The notes beneath the pieces are model-generated. The model was not told where the DNA came from, made no database searches, and saw only the letters and a list, made by a program, of their open reading frames with translations. Below are positions 53,718-64,000 of a DNA stretch of 64,000 bases, piece by piece; position 1 is the first letter of the stretch; each line of letters begins with the position of its first letter. A program made the position numbers and the translations under genes. The DNA lies in contig CP136061.1 in the NCBI GenBank assembly GCA_032622095.1, positions 92,235,845 through 92,299,844 of the forward strand, read 5' to 3'. This DNA is from Siphonodentalium dalli. Its lineage: Eukaryota > Mollusca > Scaphopoda > Gadilida > Siphonodentaliidae.

Positions 53718-56660
53718 ACAATGTTTCTATCGAGCATGGTGACACATGTGTTTTGTTTTGTGTATAACCTCACATGTCGGGAAGCCACGTTTTGTCGGAA
53801 GCGGGATCTATAGGGTATTAACTGAGATATTCCACTTTCAGTACTATTACATGTACTTCAGGCAGTGGCCATCAAAGTCTTATTCTTCCTCAGTTTCTAT
53901 TATAGTCAATATTCATGTCAATAATATTTATACCAATAGTCCTATACATGGCTACATATATCAAACATAAATCCAGTTATAATGACAAAATAAGACATCC
54001 GCATATCAACAATATAAAATTATTGCAGAATGTTTGCAAATATCATCTTGCCATATGGGCCGTTTGCAACAGTCACTGGTTACCAAAACCATTCTATTTT
54101 GTATATTATTTTAGACCACACATACACAATCAAACAATCACTGACATACTGCCCAGTCCATTAGGACGCCACTATGTGTACATGCATGCGCCATTAAAAA
54201 CTGTGATGTGAATGTTATTAGCGGCGTTTAGAAGATGAAATCCATATACATAATGCATATCTGTATATATTCACTCAGGTATTTTTTATCAACACCTGTA
54301 AAATGAAGCCGTTTGACTTAATAGTTAAAATCAGTAAAATGTGATGCGAATTTTATACCAATTTGTGCAATCTATTAATGTTGACGATGACACTATATAT
54401 CCTACCAAGTTTGCATGTGGGTTATATTATAGTGAGCCATAATGTCATCAATTCGACAAATTAACACACACGTTCTTATGTTGTATAACCGAACACTGGA
54501 ATACATCTTCTACCGCCAGCAGCCGGACTCCTTAAGAAATTATATTAGCACATCTTCGTGCGAACTATATCAGTGATTGGCACATCACACTAACTCCCCA
54601 GCATGGTGTACCATGTCCTGACAACCATGGCTGGTCGCTCGTTGATTCAGTCCTACAAACAAGGTCGGATTATACTTCCTCCCGATCTACTGTGACTACT
54701 GAACCGTGGCTGTAAAGATTAATAACAATCTAACAAATGAGCTTGTTTCACCGCAGACTAACCATGTAACGAAGTATGTGAGAATGTCTACAATAACTGA
54801 AATAGTGTAAATTTTGACGACTCATATGATGAGCAGAGTGAGAGAACTCAACTTATAGAATAGGAAGTAGTAGCAGGCCTTGAAAACTGTTTGGCAACAC
54901 AATATTATATACTGCAAAAGTCATTTCTTTATTGACAAAAAAAATCCTCTGTACAACAACTAATTTCGATAGTATAAAATATTTCACCTGAACACATGTT
55001 TACATCAGAGATATGCAACTTGAAATTTGAGGCCGGTAATTTGAGCATAAAATTTCAATTTGTTCAGAAAAATTATATAATTTGATACTACGTATTTAAA
55101 TTGACCCAAAAGGCACATGTTAGTGATGATTGTTTTAATATTTTTATACATTGACTTTTATCTAGTATTCCCCCAATAAATGAGTATCTATAGTCCTTAA
55201 GACAATCAATTACTCATTAGGTTAAATTAAATGAAACAGTAGTATGGTTCTTCGGTTTGTTTATGGTTACCAGTGAACTAATTACCATGATTAACAAATC
55301 CCTTGTCCACAGTTAACGAACTCAGTCACGTTTGTGGCGGGAAGTGTGAGAAACTTCGATTTTGTTGGCCGTTTTGGATACCATCCTAAACTTATTGTCA
55401 AATATGAAGCGCACTGTAATGCCATATATATTGTCAGTTGTGATCACTGTCCCGACATGCGCGGCACAAATAAGAAAATACTGTTCTGTATAACGTAAGT
55501 CTCACACATAAGCCTTTGTAGCCATATGTGTTCAGTTGAAATATATATAAAAATTAAAGTAAAAATTGAAAGATATACGAAATAGTTGTCAGAAAGGTCA
55601 TCGCATGAGGTTTTATGAACTTACTAATTCTAGACCAGTGTTATCGCGAGGTTATATCATAGCCTATCAAAATTTAATCACAATGTTGCAAGTTTTACAT
55701 AAATTAGTAAAATTTCTCATTTTTCGCAATTGTTTTTCAAGTTTTAATCTTAGATCACGTTCAGACACCGTTATTTATAATTCCCTTCATCACTCTCTAT
55801 ACTGTTTCAGTTTATGCTTCTAAAACCAACTTGACATGCAGCATTCTAAGTGTAACACAATTCGTTTTTTTTTTTGCAAAAGTTATATTTTAGGGGGTGG
55901 GGTTAAGTTTATGCTCATATCACATTTTCACAGCAATATTCGTGGCATTCCATTACTAAAATCGTTTTGGTATGTCATTGGGGCAATTTTTTAACCATGT
56001 TGCGGATCAATAGCCCATTGATTTCGACAGAAAAGTAACAAAGTTCGCGAACATTCGGAGTTTTCAGCTTCTAGTGACAGTGTGGTATGCGATGGGCGTT
56101 CCCCTTCGCTGGACAAACTGGACATAGAAGAAAACCCGAGAATATTCGTGAAATGTGTTTCTTTTACAAGTGCATTTTAACGAAAGCGATAGTGTTCGAA
56201 TATATTCGAAGACGGGAGTGTTGTGAAAGAATTGTGGTTTTTTTTAAACTCAATTTTTCTGCTGAAACTCGTTTAAGGCACTGGAAGGAATGCATGCGCG
56301 ACTCTGCACAGCAGGATATCCCATTACAAGGTATTCGACAGCGTTGTGAAATGTACAATCTAATGTAAGAGTCATCTATATCAGATTTGTGTGTGGCACA
56401 GTGGCCACCGAGGAGGGATCCCAAGTTAACCACTTTTGACAGAAAAGTAACAGAGTACTGTTGGCGAACGTTCCGAGATCTCGACTACTAAAGACAGTGT
56501 GTTAGGCAAAGGACTGAGAAATCGAGAACTTGGAGCGTTCAATTTACTTGAAATTTCAAGCATTTTTTAAGTAGTGGGCATCCCTGATACCGGGATAACA
56601 TGTCAGATGGAGCTTTTGCTGTGTGCCGACAATCAGTTGTGGACCAGGCGGTAGTCATGT
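53718..56660. other. no supported gene
   Basis: Short ORFs only. A 93-codon plus-strand frame at 56087-56368 has no recognisable domain. GACAGAAAAGTAACA(A/G)AGT recurs at 56027 and 56438, marking a weak direct repeat (about 410 bp apart). Confidence 0.4.
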
Positions 56661-56830
56661 GTTGATGGTGAATGAATGAATAACTTATTGGATAAGGCAT
56701 GTACACATGCATCTAGTATTTATAAAATAACGGTGGAAAATAGCAATACAAATACAGTGTACACATGCACATACTCCGGGCGATGATGTGACATAATGGC
56801 CGTCATCCCATCATCGCACAGATACACTTA
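56661..56830 (-). mobile_element. possible LINE 3' end
   Basis: In the minus sense the segment ends ATCCAATAAGTTATTCATTC followed by ATTCACC, resembling a LINE terminus with a short ATTC tail. No coding part accompanies it. Confidence 0.3.
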
Positions 56831-59800
56831 AAGGCAAGAGTTTTTGTTCAGCACCTCTCGTCAATATACTTATGGTATGTGTCTATATGAAGAAAGATTT
56901 AGAAAGGCTATCTTATAAGGTATACCATATCCATCGCAAGTCAGATCTATTTCTTTATGAGTTAAACTATACATGTATATTGGAAGTGATAAAGTGTGAT
57001 GTAAAGTTGAGATTCGTTCATAACAATACAGATGAGGGGTCATGAGTTATTTGTACTGTCTCAGCATGTTGCAGATCTAAATGTTTCCAATGATAAACTA
57101 TATGTACTATACGTACACTATGTAACAAGTTACAAGCCTAAGTATTTGCAAAGATAGACTACAAATAGGTACTTACTGGGGTGAATACAAAGGGTGTGAG
57201 AGTGCTTGATTCATAAATAAGATTCGAGGGAGGGAGTTGTCCATTTTATTTATAGCGCAATTTTATAGGGACCAGTAATAACAAGTAATTTGTAGTAATG
57301 TAATAATAAATAACATGTATAAATGTAGCAAAAAGTGATGAAAGAGGGATTTCTTCTTGGAAAGGTATTTTATGACACATCATTCGTGTGTGGTGGGGGA
57401 GCGGGGGTACTGGATAATTTGCGAACACTCGGTGTCTATTAATTTGTATTATTTATTTATTTATACAGTCAGAGCACAAGCCCATAGCCAAGGGGGTTCG
57501 TACCCTTCGAACGAACGGCCCTTCTGCCTACGTATGCCCGGTGGTGGTAATCGACGTTCGCGTTCGGGTGAACGTGTCATGTGCAGCAGTTGATCGCCAA
57601 ACGGCAAATTTTTGCTCCCTTCGAACAAACGACGTATGTACGTATATAGATATTGTCATATACTACATGCAGACTTAATTTGAATAGAGACTGGTGCACA
57701 CAAATTCAACACATATAGACCGCCAACAAATGTCGGTATAAAGCTGCTTTCACTGACAGGCTGCTGATGCATGCGGTTATCGGATTATATAGGTACAACG
57801 TTTCAAACCATACATATATTACTGGGGTTGCGGTGTACACAGTTAAGCGCACCGTTTTGAAATCGGATGCGTCTAACTGCATCAGCCGCAGGTATGTGAA
57901 ACAGCTTACGGCTCCGGAATTCGACCTGCATGTGGTTCATCAACATAACCAACTAAACGTAGGGCCTAGCATGCCAGAATCACTGGATATAAAGACCCAT
58001 ACATACAGCGAAAGGGTGTCGTGTAAAGCACATATCCGGGGGCAGAGGCAGGCACACGAAAATACTACATAGTGCCAATTAAGCTATGTCCATCAACCTT
58101 GGTCAAATTTTTCAACTGTTCGAAATATCATGCCCGACATAACAATAGTTGGAAGTGTCACACGAATCAATAGGTTAAAATCGATTTCGTAGATCGATTT
58201 TCCAACAATCCATTGGTGGGGAACATTTTGTTTTAGACCATCATTTACATATTTTCCTACTTTTGGTCCAAATTTTTGACTGAAATGACCATCAATTGGA
58301 AATTTTGCAACCTTATAGGATCTTATAGGGGGTATCAGGTTTAAAGTTTCTAACATTTGGAAACACTGGGGCTAATCAATAGATACTAGGTTTTTGTAAT
58401 TTGTATGTTCAGATTTAAAACAATTCTCACACAGGGCCGATCCATGGTCGGCCCAGTGTGTCCTGGTCCCTCCCATATGGTCAGTTAAAAACTTATAAAT
58501 AACTTAAGAAAAACAAATCGGGGGGAGGTGATATTCCATGCAGATAGACTACTATAGATGTTAGGATTTAGAAATTTTCAGGTTCAGGTCACAAACTTAT
58601 CTGATACTGGTTCGATCCATGGTCAGGCCCAGTGGAGTATGTTACTCCCCCATGCACAAGACAATTGGTTCATTTAGAATAGCTAGGCTTTATATATACC
58701 GTTCAGATCCAGGCCTGTGAGAGAAAACTTGGAAAAAATCAAAGCTCAACTTTTTTGTTTCAGGGCGGATCTAAAGTACGCCGTTTGCATCGTATTTTTC
58801 AAAAGTTTTCCCCGGAGGAGAAACCCCGGACCCCCGCCCCCCCCTCAATGCGATAGGGGACACCCCATCTCGTCGCTTCACAGTTCGTGTCCAATGCCCT
58901 CATAATATATGTCGAACTGTCTTTGCTAGTGGCTGGCTACGGACTTGGAGCAATATGGATTTTCGCAGTTGACCTTACTTTTATATATAGCAGATATGGC
59001 ACAGTAGCATGCTATATATTATACGTCTGCCAAATATGCCGAGCGTTGCTCTTTGAACATGTCTGGGACTATACAACACACAGGGTGCCTATTTGCACTG
59101 TCTCAAACATTACATTTGCTTATTTTTATAGTTAGAACCATTTACTGTAAGTCGTTTAAACGTGGATATTGGACCGGATTGTACATCATACTTAGTCATG
59201 GAGCATAGCAGGTCGGTGGAATACTTTTCGACAGGTAACGTGATAGGGACGCCGTTTCAAAGGTATACATTTTGGGTTGACATGGACACTGGCAGGGATC
59301 TCAGCTAAGAATCTGAGGGGATCACTCCAAATGGATTATATTTTAGTGCACGCATGCACTAATTGAACCACTCTATCACACTGTATACCGTAAGGCCTGA
59401 TAGTGGAATTTGTGTAGAGTTTTTGACCCGTGATGAAATTTCGTTGGCGTTGTGAGTTTGACGGCGATGTGTCGTAAAGAAACCCCATGTGTGAAACAAT
59501 GGCCCTCCCCACTGCGCATTCGATCACGGAAAATCACATTACCAGGGGTATAATAGAGAATTATCGGAAAACGGTTAGGTAGCATAAAATTATGAACGCA
59601 TGAACAGGCATATGATTCAACAATTCCTAGTTATCGAGTATGGGAATCGTTTTAGCAAACCTAATGGAGCGTACGCGGCATGCATTAATACGTATACACA
59701 TCCCTGGTCAAAACTTTAGTGGTCTTGTATAACTGCTATGGTGTTGGTGATCCTGCAGAACTGTTATGATGTTGGTAGGGCAAACTGATGTCGTCACGAA

Positions 59801-59875
59801 AAAGTACCGTTCTGTTTTCTACAGTTGTCATTTTCGCGGTGTTTGGCTAATCCGAGCATTTGGGAGCCAGTGTCT
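56831..59875. other. no supported gene; minor repeats
   Basis: GGTTCGATCCATGGTCAGGCC (58608) resembles GGGCCGATCCATGGTCGGCC (58434), a ~175-bp degenerate duplication. GGAGAAACCCCGGACCCCC at 58818 resembles tails of other dispersed repeats. A 101-codon plus ORF (57767-58072) has no recognisable domain or splice context. Confidence 0.35.
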
Positions 59876-59879
59876 GTAT

Positions 59880-60440
59880 GAAATATTCAAGAACATATCT
59901 ATGAAAAGTTAATATTTGCAGGTATTTAGGTCAAGTTTGTGAGAGAATGTCAGTGGTGAAAATAGTAACAATTAACCGTGGTGCATCAGTATTCAATGAA
60001 TAGAAGGCAGGCCCATTGTATTCATCAACCACAACTTGTAAGCGATTGCAGGACACGCTGGGGCAATATCTACCATTTTCCATATTTGGCAGCCATTTTG
60101 AGCCAAAGTAACAATTTTGGTCCCAATGAGTTGGTCAGTTTATATAAAAAATACAATATAACGTCACATTTTCTCAACCAGTTCAAAACAGCATAAACTG
60201 ATCTAGAAGATATTAGTGAAAAAACGTGATATTTTCAAATTCCGGTGGCCATTTTATCGGCCATTTTGGATGTGGATTTTCAATTTGGCCCTATTAAAAT
60301 GGAATTATGTCTTAGCTTCACGAAAATATATACATTTGCATAGTTGTGACTAGATTTTCACGTTATAATTTGCATCAAACTGACTTAGGGCCTAGTCTGA
60401 AAAACGGCGGCCATGATGGACGCCATCTTATCTGGATTCT
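59880..60440 (-). repeat. dispersed repeat family A, copy 7
   Basis: Reverse orientation, matching the right arm of the 11-13 kb inverted repeat: CAACCACAACTTGTAAGCG, ATTGCAGGACAC, GGCCATTTTGGATG and GACGCCATCTTATCTGG. A ~150-bp segment present in other copies is deleted after ATGAGTTGG (60135). Confidence 0.7.
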
Positions 60441-61479
60441 ACACGACCACTTTTTTTCTTGTAAACATTGCTCAAAAGTTGAAGGACATAATAAGGAACA
60501 AAATGAGTAGGTTAAAGTTAAGTCCCAGGGGGGTGCAAGTGAACCCATATTAGCTCCCGGACTATATTTTTTGATAAATTTAATATAACAATGGCTGGGC
60601 TGGTGTTTGCAAAACGACATGAAAAGCCATCTTGATTACAGTCAATTTGCAACGACTGATACAACCAGTATTAAAATATTTCACAATATATATGTTTTTG
60701 AATATTTGATACACATAATGGCTTTTCCTGGATGTATTCTGTCCGAATACCGCTAAAATGAGAACTTTAGAAAATATAACGGTACACTTTCTTAACAGCA
60801 TCCATTTGCCCTAATGGCATCAAAGCAATTCAGCAGGTCCCACCCACATCAGTGCACATTGACATGACCACTTCACCAGGGGGACAATCGTCATCATTCT
60901 GCTTCTTCTTAGTTACCTTCATATATAGTATGCGTCTATGCAAGTGTGGCTGACAGACCACTTGGCATTCGTGTCGATCACTTCAGCTTACAACAGGAGG
61001 CTTATAACGCTCTCCGTTGACCACTGACCTGCTACATGTATATGCTCCCTATGCGCCGTATTTATATACAAGAAAACCGTAATCAGAAATGGTAACGCCC
61101 TCTAGATCATAGTATAATATAAAATATATTGGTTACATGAATGCACCGCCTCAGAATTTCGTTAAAACAACTAATCCTTCAAATTATAAAAAAAAACTAC
61201 GTCCTATTACTGCAGGTTTCTCATTCACCACACCAGAAAGCCTCTAAATGCGGATCATAAAATCTTCAAGGGTGGCCCATACCTAAACATTGAAAGCAAT
61301 TAACGCGGTCATAATAGTTACATACTACAACTATTGGACATCCAGCGAATACGCACCCCACGAAAACCCGAAATGTGTTGTCCTGCGAGATATTCCATCG
61401 CTATAGCTCAGTTTGACACGGCCAGATTAGTCTTCCTACAATATTCTAAAACAACAAATTTAAGCTTCTCAAATCATCG
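60441..61479. other. no gene seen; possible upstream part of a LINE
   Basis: 61330-61480 has short frames that could be decayed LINE coding sequence, but no motif could be read. The rest is AT-rich. Confidence 0.35.
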
Positions 61480-61965
61480 GTCAATAGAACTGTCACGAAC
61501 TTGGACATCGACACTTTCCGATCGCTCTACATAAGCATGGTTAGTCCTATCATCGAATACTGTAACTCTGCATGGAGACAACATCACAAATATCAAAGAA
61601 TTGTGTTTGAGAAAATACAAAGAAAAGCAACGAAACTAGTTCGTCAAATCAATACTCTATGCTACCGAGACAGAATGATAAGACTCAATCTGATGTCTTT
61701 AAAATATCGAAGATTTAAAGGAGGTATACAAACTGTTGAATGGTCATTACAATACCAATGCCTGTGGCCCGTTAGAAAGAAATTCATCAAGAAGAACAAG
61801 AGAACATAATAAAAAGCTACAGATGCGCACTTTAACAAGGACATAGGAAAATATTTCTTCACGCAGAGGGTGGTAAATAGCTGGAACTCTCTGCCAGACT
61901 TCGCTGTTGAGGCTCCAACACTCGATCAATTCAAAATTACAAAGACTCATTCTTGTATTATATAA
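61480..61965 (+). pseudogene. LINE reverse-transcriptase C-terminus (CR1/jockey-type)
   Basis: Frame 61501-61809 contains FRSLYISMVSPIIEYCNSAW, FEKIQRKATKLV, a YRDRMIRLNLMSLKYRR block and IQTVEW. A continuing frame at 61830-61950 has GKYFFTQRVVNSWNSLPDF and APTLDQF. This is the conserved C-terminal region that follows the reverse transcriptase in CR1- and jockey-like LINEs. The family is different from the 16.7-22 kb element. Stops at about 61808 and the absence of upstream motifs show a truncated, dead copy. Confidence 0.8.
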
Positions 61966-62096
61966 AATACGAGTTCGACGACAAGTAATATGTTCAAGTG
62001 ACTCACAAGAATATATAGAATGACGATACATATATTTGTAAACAAACATTTCAAATAATGTTATTGGGACGAAAAGTCGCAAGACTTGTTCCGTAT

Positions 62097-62243
62097 TATG
62101 ATGATTATGATGATGATGATGATAATGATGATGATGATGATGATGACGATGACGATGACGATAACGATGACGATGACGACGACGACGACGAAGACAACGA
62201 CGACGATGATGGTGATGGTGATGACGATGATGATGACGGTGAT
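62097..62243. repeat. (GAT/GAC)n microsatellite
   Basis: About 147 bp of GAT and GAC triplets. Open frames across it encode poly-Asp on the plus strand and poly-His/poly-Ile on the minus strand; these are by-products of the repeat. Confidence 0.95.
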
Positions 62244-62299
62244 GATATAATTGATAGAACAAACCATTAATATGATGATCGTGTCGTTATTTGTTTACA

Positions 62300-62690
62300 A
62301 TACGTATCAATTGACATATACGCACCCGTTCCCTCATTAAAATCAACATATGATCCTCCGCAAATAGGGACCTACTGCAAATTGTTACTCCGATTGGCAC
62401 CTAATTAACGAACCGGTGGCTGACTCGGCTGTATCCGACTAACCTCTTTAAAATACGTATCAATTGAGATATACGCACCCGTTCCCTCATTAAAATCAAC
62501 ATATTTATACCATTTTAGGGGACATCCGCGAATTCGTGATCACCGCGAATGGACCCCCGCAAATAGGGAACCTACTGTAAATTGTCACACCGATCAGCAC
62601 CTAATTAACGAACCGGTGGCTGACTCGGCTGTCTCCGACTACCCTCTTTAAAAGACGTATCAATTGACATATACGCATTTTAAAATTATC
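62300..62690. repeat. tandem repeat, units 153 and 200 bp
   Basis: ATACGTATCAATTGA(C/G)ATATA lies at 62300 and 62453, and a variant at 62653. CACCTAATTAACGAACCGG, TGGCTGACTCGGCTGT and CAAATAGGGA(A)CCTACTG recur in order. The second unit has an extra ~48 bp including TCCGCGAATTCGTGATCACC. Confidence 0.85.
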
Positions 62691-62743
62691 TTTTTCATTT
62701 CTTCTATGTGCAATTGGCATAGCTTATAACAACTACACCTTTT

Positions 62744-62831
62744 ACCGGACTCGGGATCGCACTACAACTTTTAATGCGCCCCAAAACAACCGGACTCGGG
62801 GTCGCGCTACAACTTTTAATGCGTCCCAAAA
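62744..62831. repeat. 45-bp direct duplication
   Basis: ACCGGACTCGGG(A/G)TCGC then (A/G)CTACAACTTTTAATGCG(C/T)CCCAAAA occurs twice in tandem. Confidence 0.85.
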
Positions 62832-63833
62832 AAAAACACATATCTATAAATAAAACGCACAGCTACCATAGGTATCAATAATTCCTACAATAGTGTACAC
62901 CCGATGGGCGTAATAATTATTATATGCGTATGATTTGCGTCATGGTACTGTACTTGAAACGAAAAGCAGGCGCGTATAATAGGGACAGCATACATGTATA
63001 ATGGCAATGACGCCGATGAGAACAGCAGGGAGCGTTTGCCCCACGTATTGATCGATACGCTCAGCATGCCGCGTGGTTTCTGTGCCAACTGCGTTTTCTG
63101 CGGCGACGGCGTTTTCTGCGGTTACTCAAATATTTCCGTTGAAGTCATAGTTTCATTGTTATTCGCGTATTTTTGTTTAATTTGTTTACTGACTGCATAA
63201 TGAACTAGAATGCACTCAGAGAGATGCCAACGTGCGCAAAAATGTAATATTAAACAATAATTTAAAAAATAATTTCACTGTATTTTACTTAATTTATTTA
63301 ATCTAATTTAATGTTAGCAAAAAAAGACAATTACCATTTCTCATTTCATCACAGATAAAAGGCAAATTACTATATTAATCATTTAAGTAATTAAAACCAA
63401 TTCCATGTTGCCGAAAGGATGAGACTTTAATATCGATTACATTTTTTTCAGCGGCATATTTTGATTTTCATTTTCCGATAGTCAAAGTTGACCAAAGGAG
63501 CAATTATAAGAAATAATTAATACCATTTGTGTAAATATTGATAGCAGCCAATATGCAACAATAAATATCAATAATTAATCAATAATTAATCAATAACGAT
63601 CATTTTATGTAATAATAAACTCTTCAAACGGTGTTTGTGTCAACAAATGCGTTTTGTTTTGTGTTACGTCATTCGTCGTATTTGACCCGGAACTCGGTTG
63701 AAGGTTAGGCTATTCAGCCTATTGCGTCGAATTACGAAATCGCGTTTTGAATGTCTCTCTTTTCCCGCACGATAAAAAGAGGTCTTCGCACTAACCAAAA
63801 ATGATAAAACTTCCCAATTATAAGTGAACATAC
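62832..63833. other. AT-rich, no supported gene
   Basis: AATCAATAATT occurs three times at 63568-63597. A 68-codon plus ORF (62994-63200) ends in a hydrophobic run but has no supporting context. Confidence 0.4.
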
Positions 63834-63948
63834 CCAAATGAAGGAGTCTATGTAGGTCCCGAAGGAGTCTATAAACTCTTTGATATAGAGTTCTGATGGA
63901 GAAAATGTAGGTCGATCTATTTTTGTCATAACTCTGACGTATTTTGAC
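63834..63948 (-). CDS. candidate internal exon of an unknown gene
   Basis: On the minus strand the acceptor TTTTTCTCCCAG (ending 63949) and the donor TTTGG|GTATGT (63833) bracket 115 bp open in one frame. It begins SKYVRVMTKIDRPTFSPSEL and ends GTYIDSFIW. The peptide contains a small internal repeat (FIDSFGTYIDSF). No domain is recognised, and the neighbouring exons would lie outside or to the left. Splice-site quality is the only support. Confidence 0.25.
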
Positions 63949-64000
63949 CTGGGAGAAAAATCGAAATCGAGACTCACTACGAGCATGCCAGCTTTAAATA

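Noticed and set aside
56087-56368. 93-codon plus-strand ORF
   Set aside because: No domain, no splice sites of note and no conservation evidence available.
57490-57520. GGGTTCG-type tRNA T-loop look-alike
   Set aside because: No acceptor or anticodon stems can be formed around it. No tRNA or rRNA gene was found in the window.
62058-62270. Asp-rich 70-codon ORF (and minus-strand His/Ile-rich frames)
   Set aside because: Simply the GAT/GAC microsatellite read in several frames; no start context or extension beyond the repeat.

Overview
The window looks like intergenic and intronic DNA from an animal nuclear genome. It is AT-rich and has no long open reading frames. It contains GT-AG exons, AATAAA signals, decayed non-LTR and Penelope-like retroelements, many foldback or MITE-like DNA elements, satellites and microsatellites. 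A C-type lectin domain split by an intron, CR1/L2-type LINEs, a Penelope-like element with a GIY-YIG domain and tandem SINE-like units together suggest a marine invertebrate (lophotrochozoan, lancelet or similar). I cannot name the species from sequence alone.

Layout. 1-6.3 kb: a ~144-bp tandem array, then hairpins and foldbacks, including a nested A-B-A'-B' inverted duplication at 5.2-6.3 kb. 6.5-13.96 kb: copies of a dispersed family here called A, which carries CAAGATGGC-type motifs and a TAGTCCGG terminus. One pair of A copies forms a 2.2-kb inverted repeat, and ~413-bp direct repeats bracket it. 13.97-15.4 kb: a broken Penelope-like element on the minus strand, split by a 692-bp MITE with a 3-bp target duplication. 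16.7-22 kb: a decayed LINE with ORF1, endonuclease and reverse transcriptase remnants. 22.5-23.2 kb: a 37-bp satellite. 23.3-29.5 kb: two A copies facing outwards around low-complexity satellites. 29.7-31.3 kb: a ~647-bp tandem repeat. 32-35 kb: a head-to-tail array of SINE-like units, two of which contain 122-bp tandem repeats.

36.9-43.3 kb is the most striking object. It is a 6,348-bp element with ~0.5-kb terminal inverted repeats and a 6-bp target duplication (CTAATG). It sits inside an older repeat whose uninterrupted counterpart lies at 7.8-8.4 kb. The element holds several smaller repeats and no intact transposase.

45.3-49.2 kb (minus strand) carries the last two exons of a C-type lectin-domain gene. 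50.4-52.05 kb (plus strand) carries a two-exon C2H2 zinc-finger gene or pseudogene whose proposed splice keeps the reading frame, although the frame is broken by one stop and two compensating shifts. 52-64 kb is mainly repeats: a 450-bp MITE, a LINE C-terminus at 61.5 kb, a GAT/GAC microsatellite and tandem duplications. A short candidate exon lies at the right edge. The window shows no operon-like organisation. The only gene-level functions are the lectin and the zinc-finger protein; nearly everything else is mobile or repetitive DNA.
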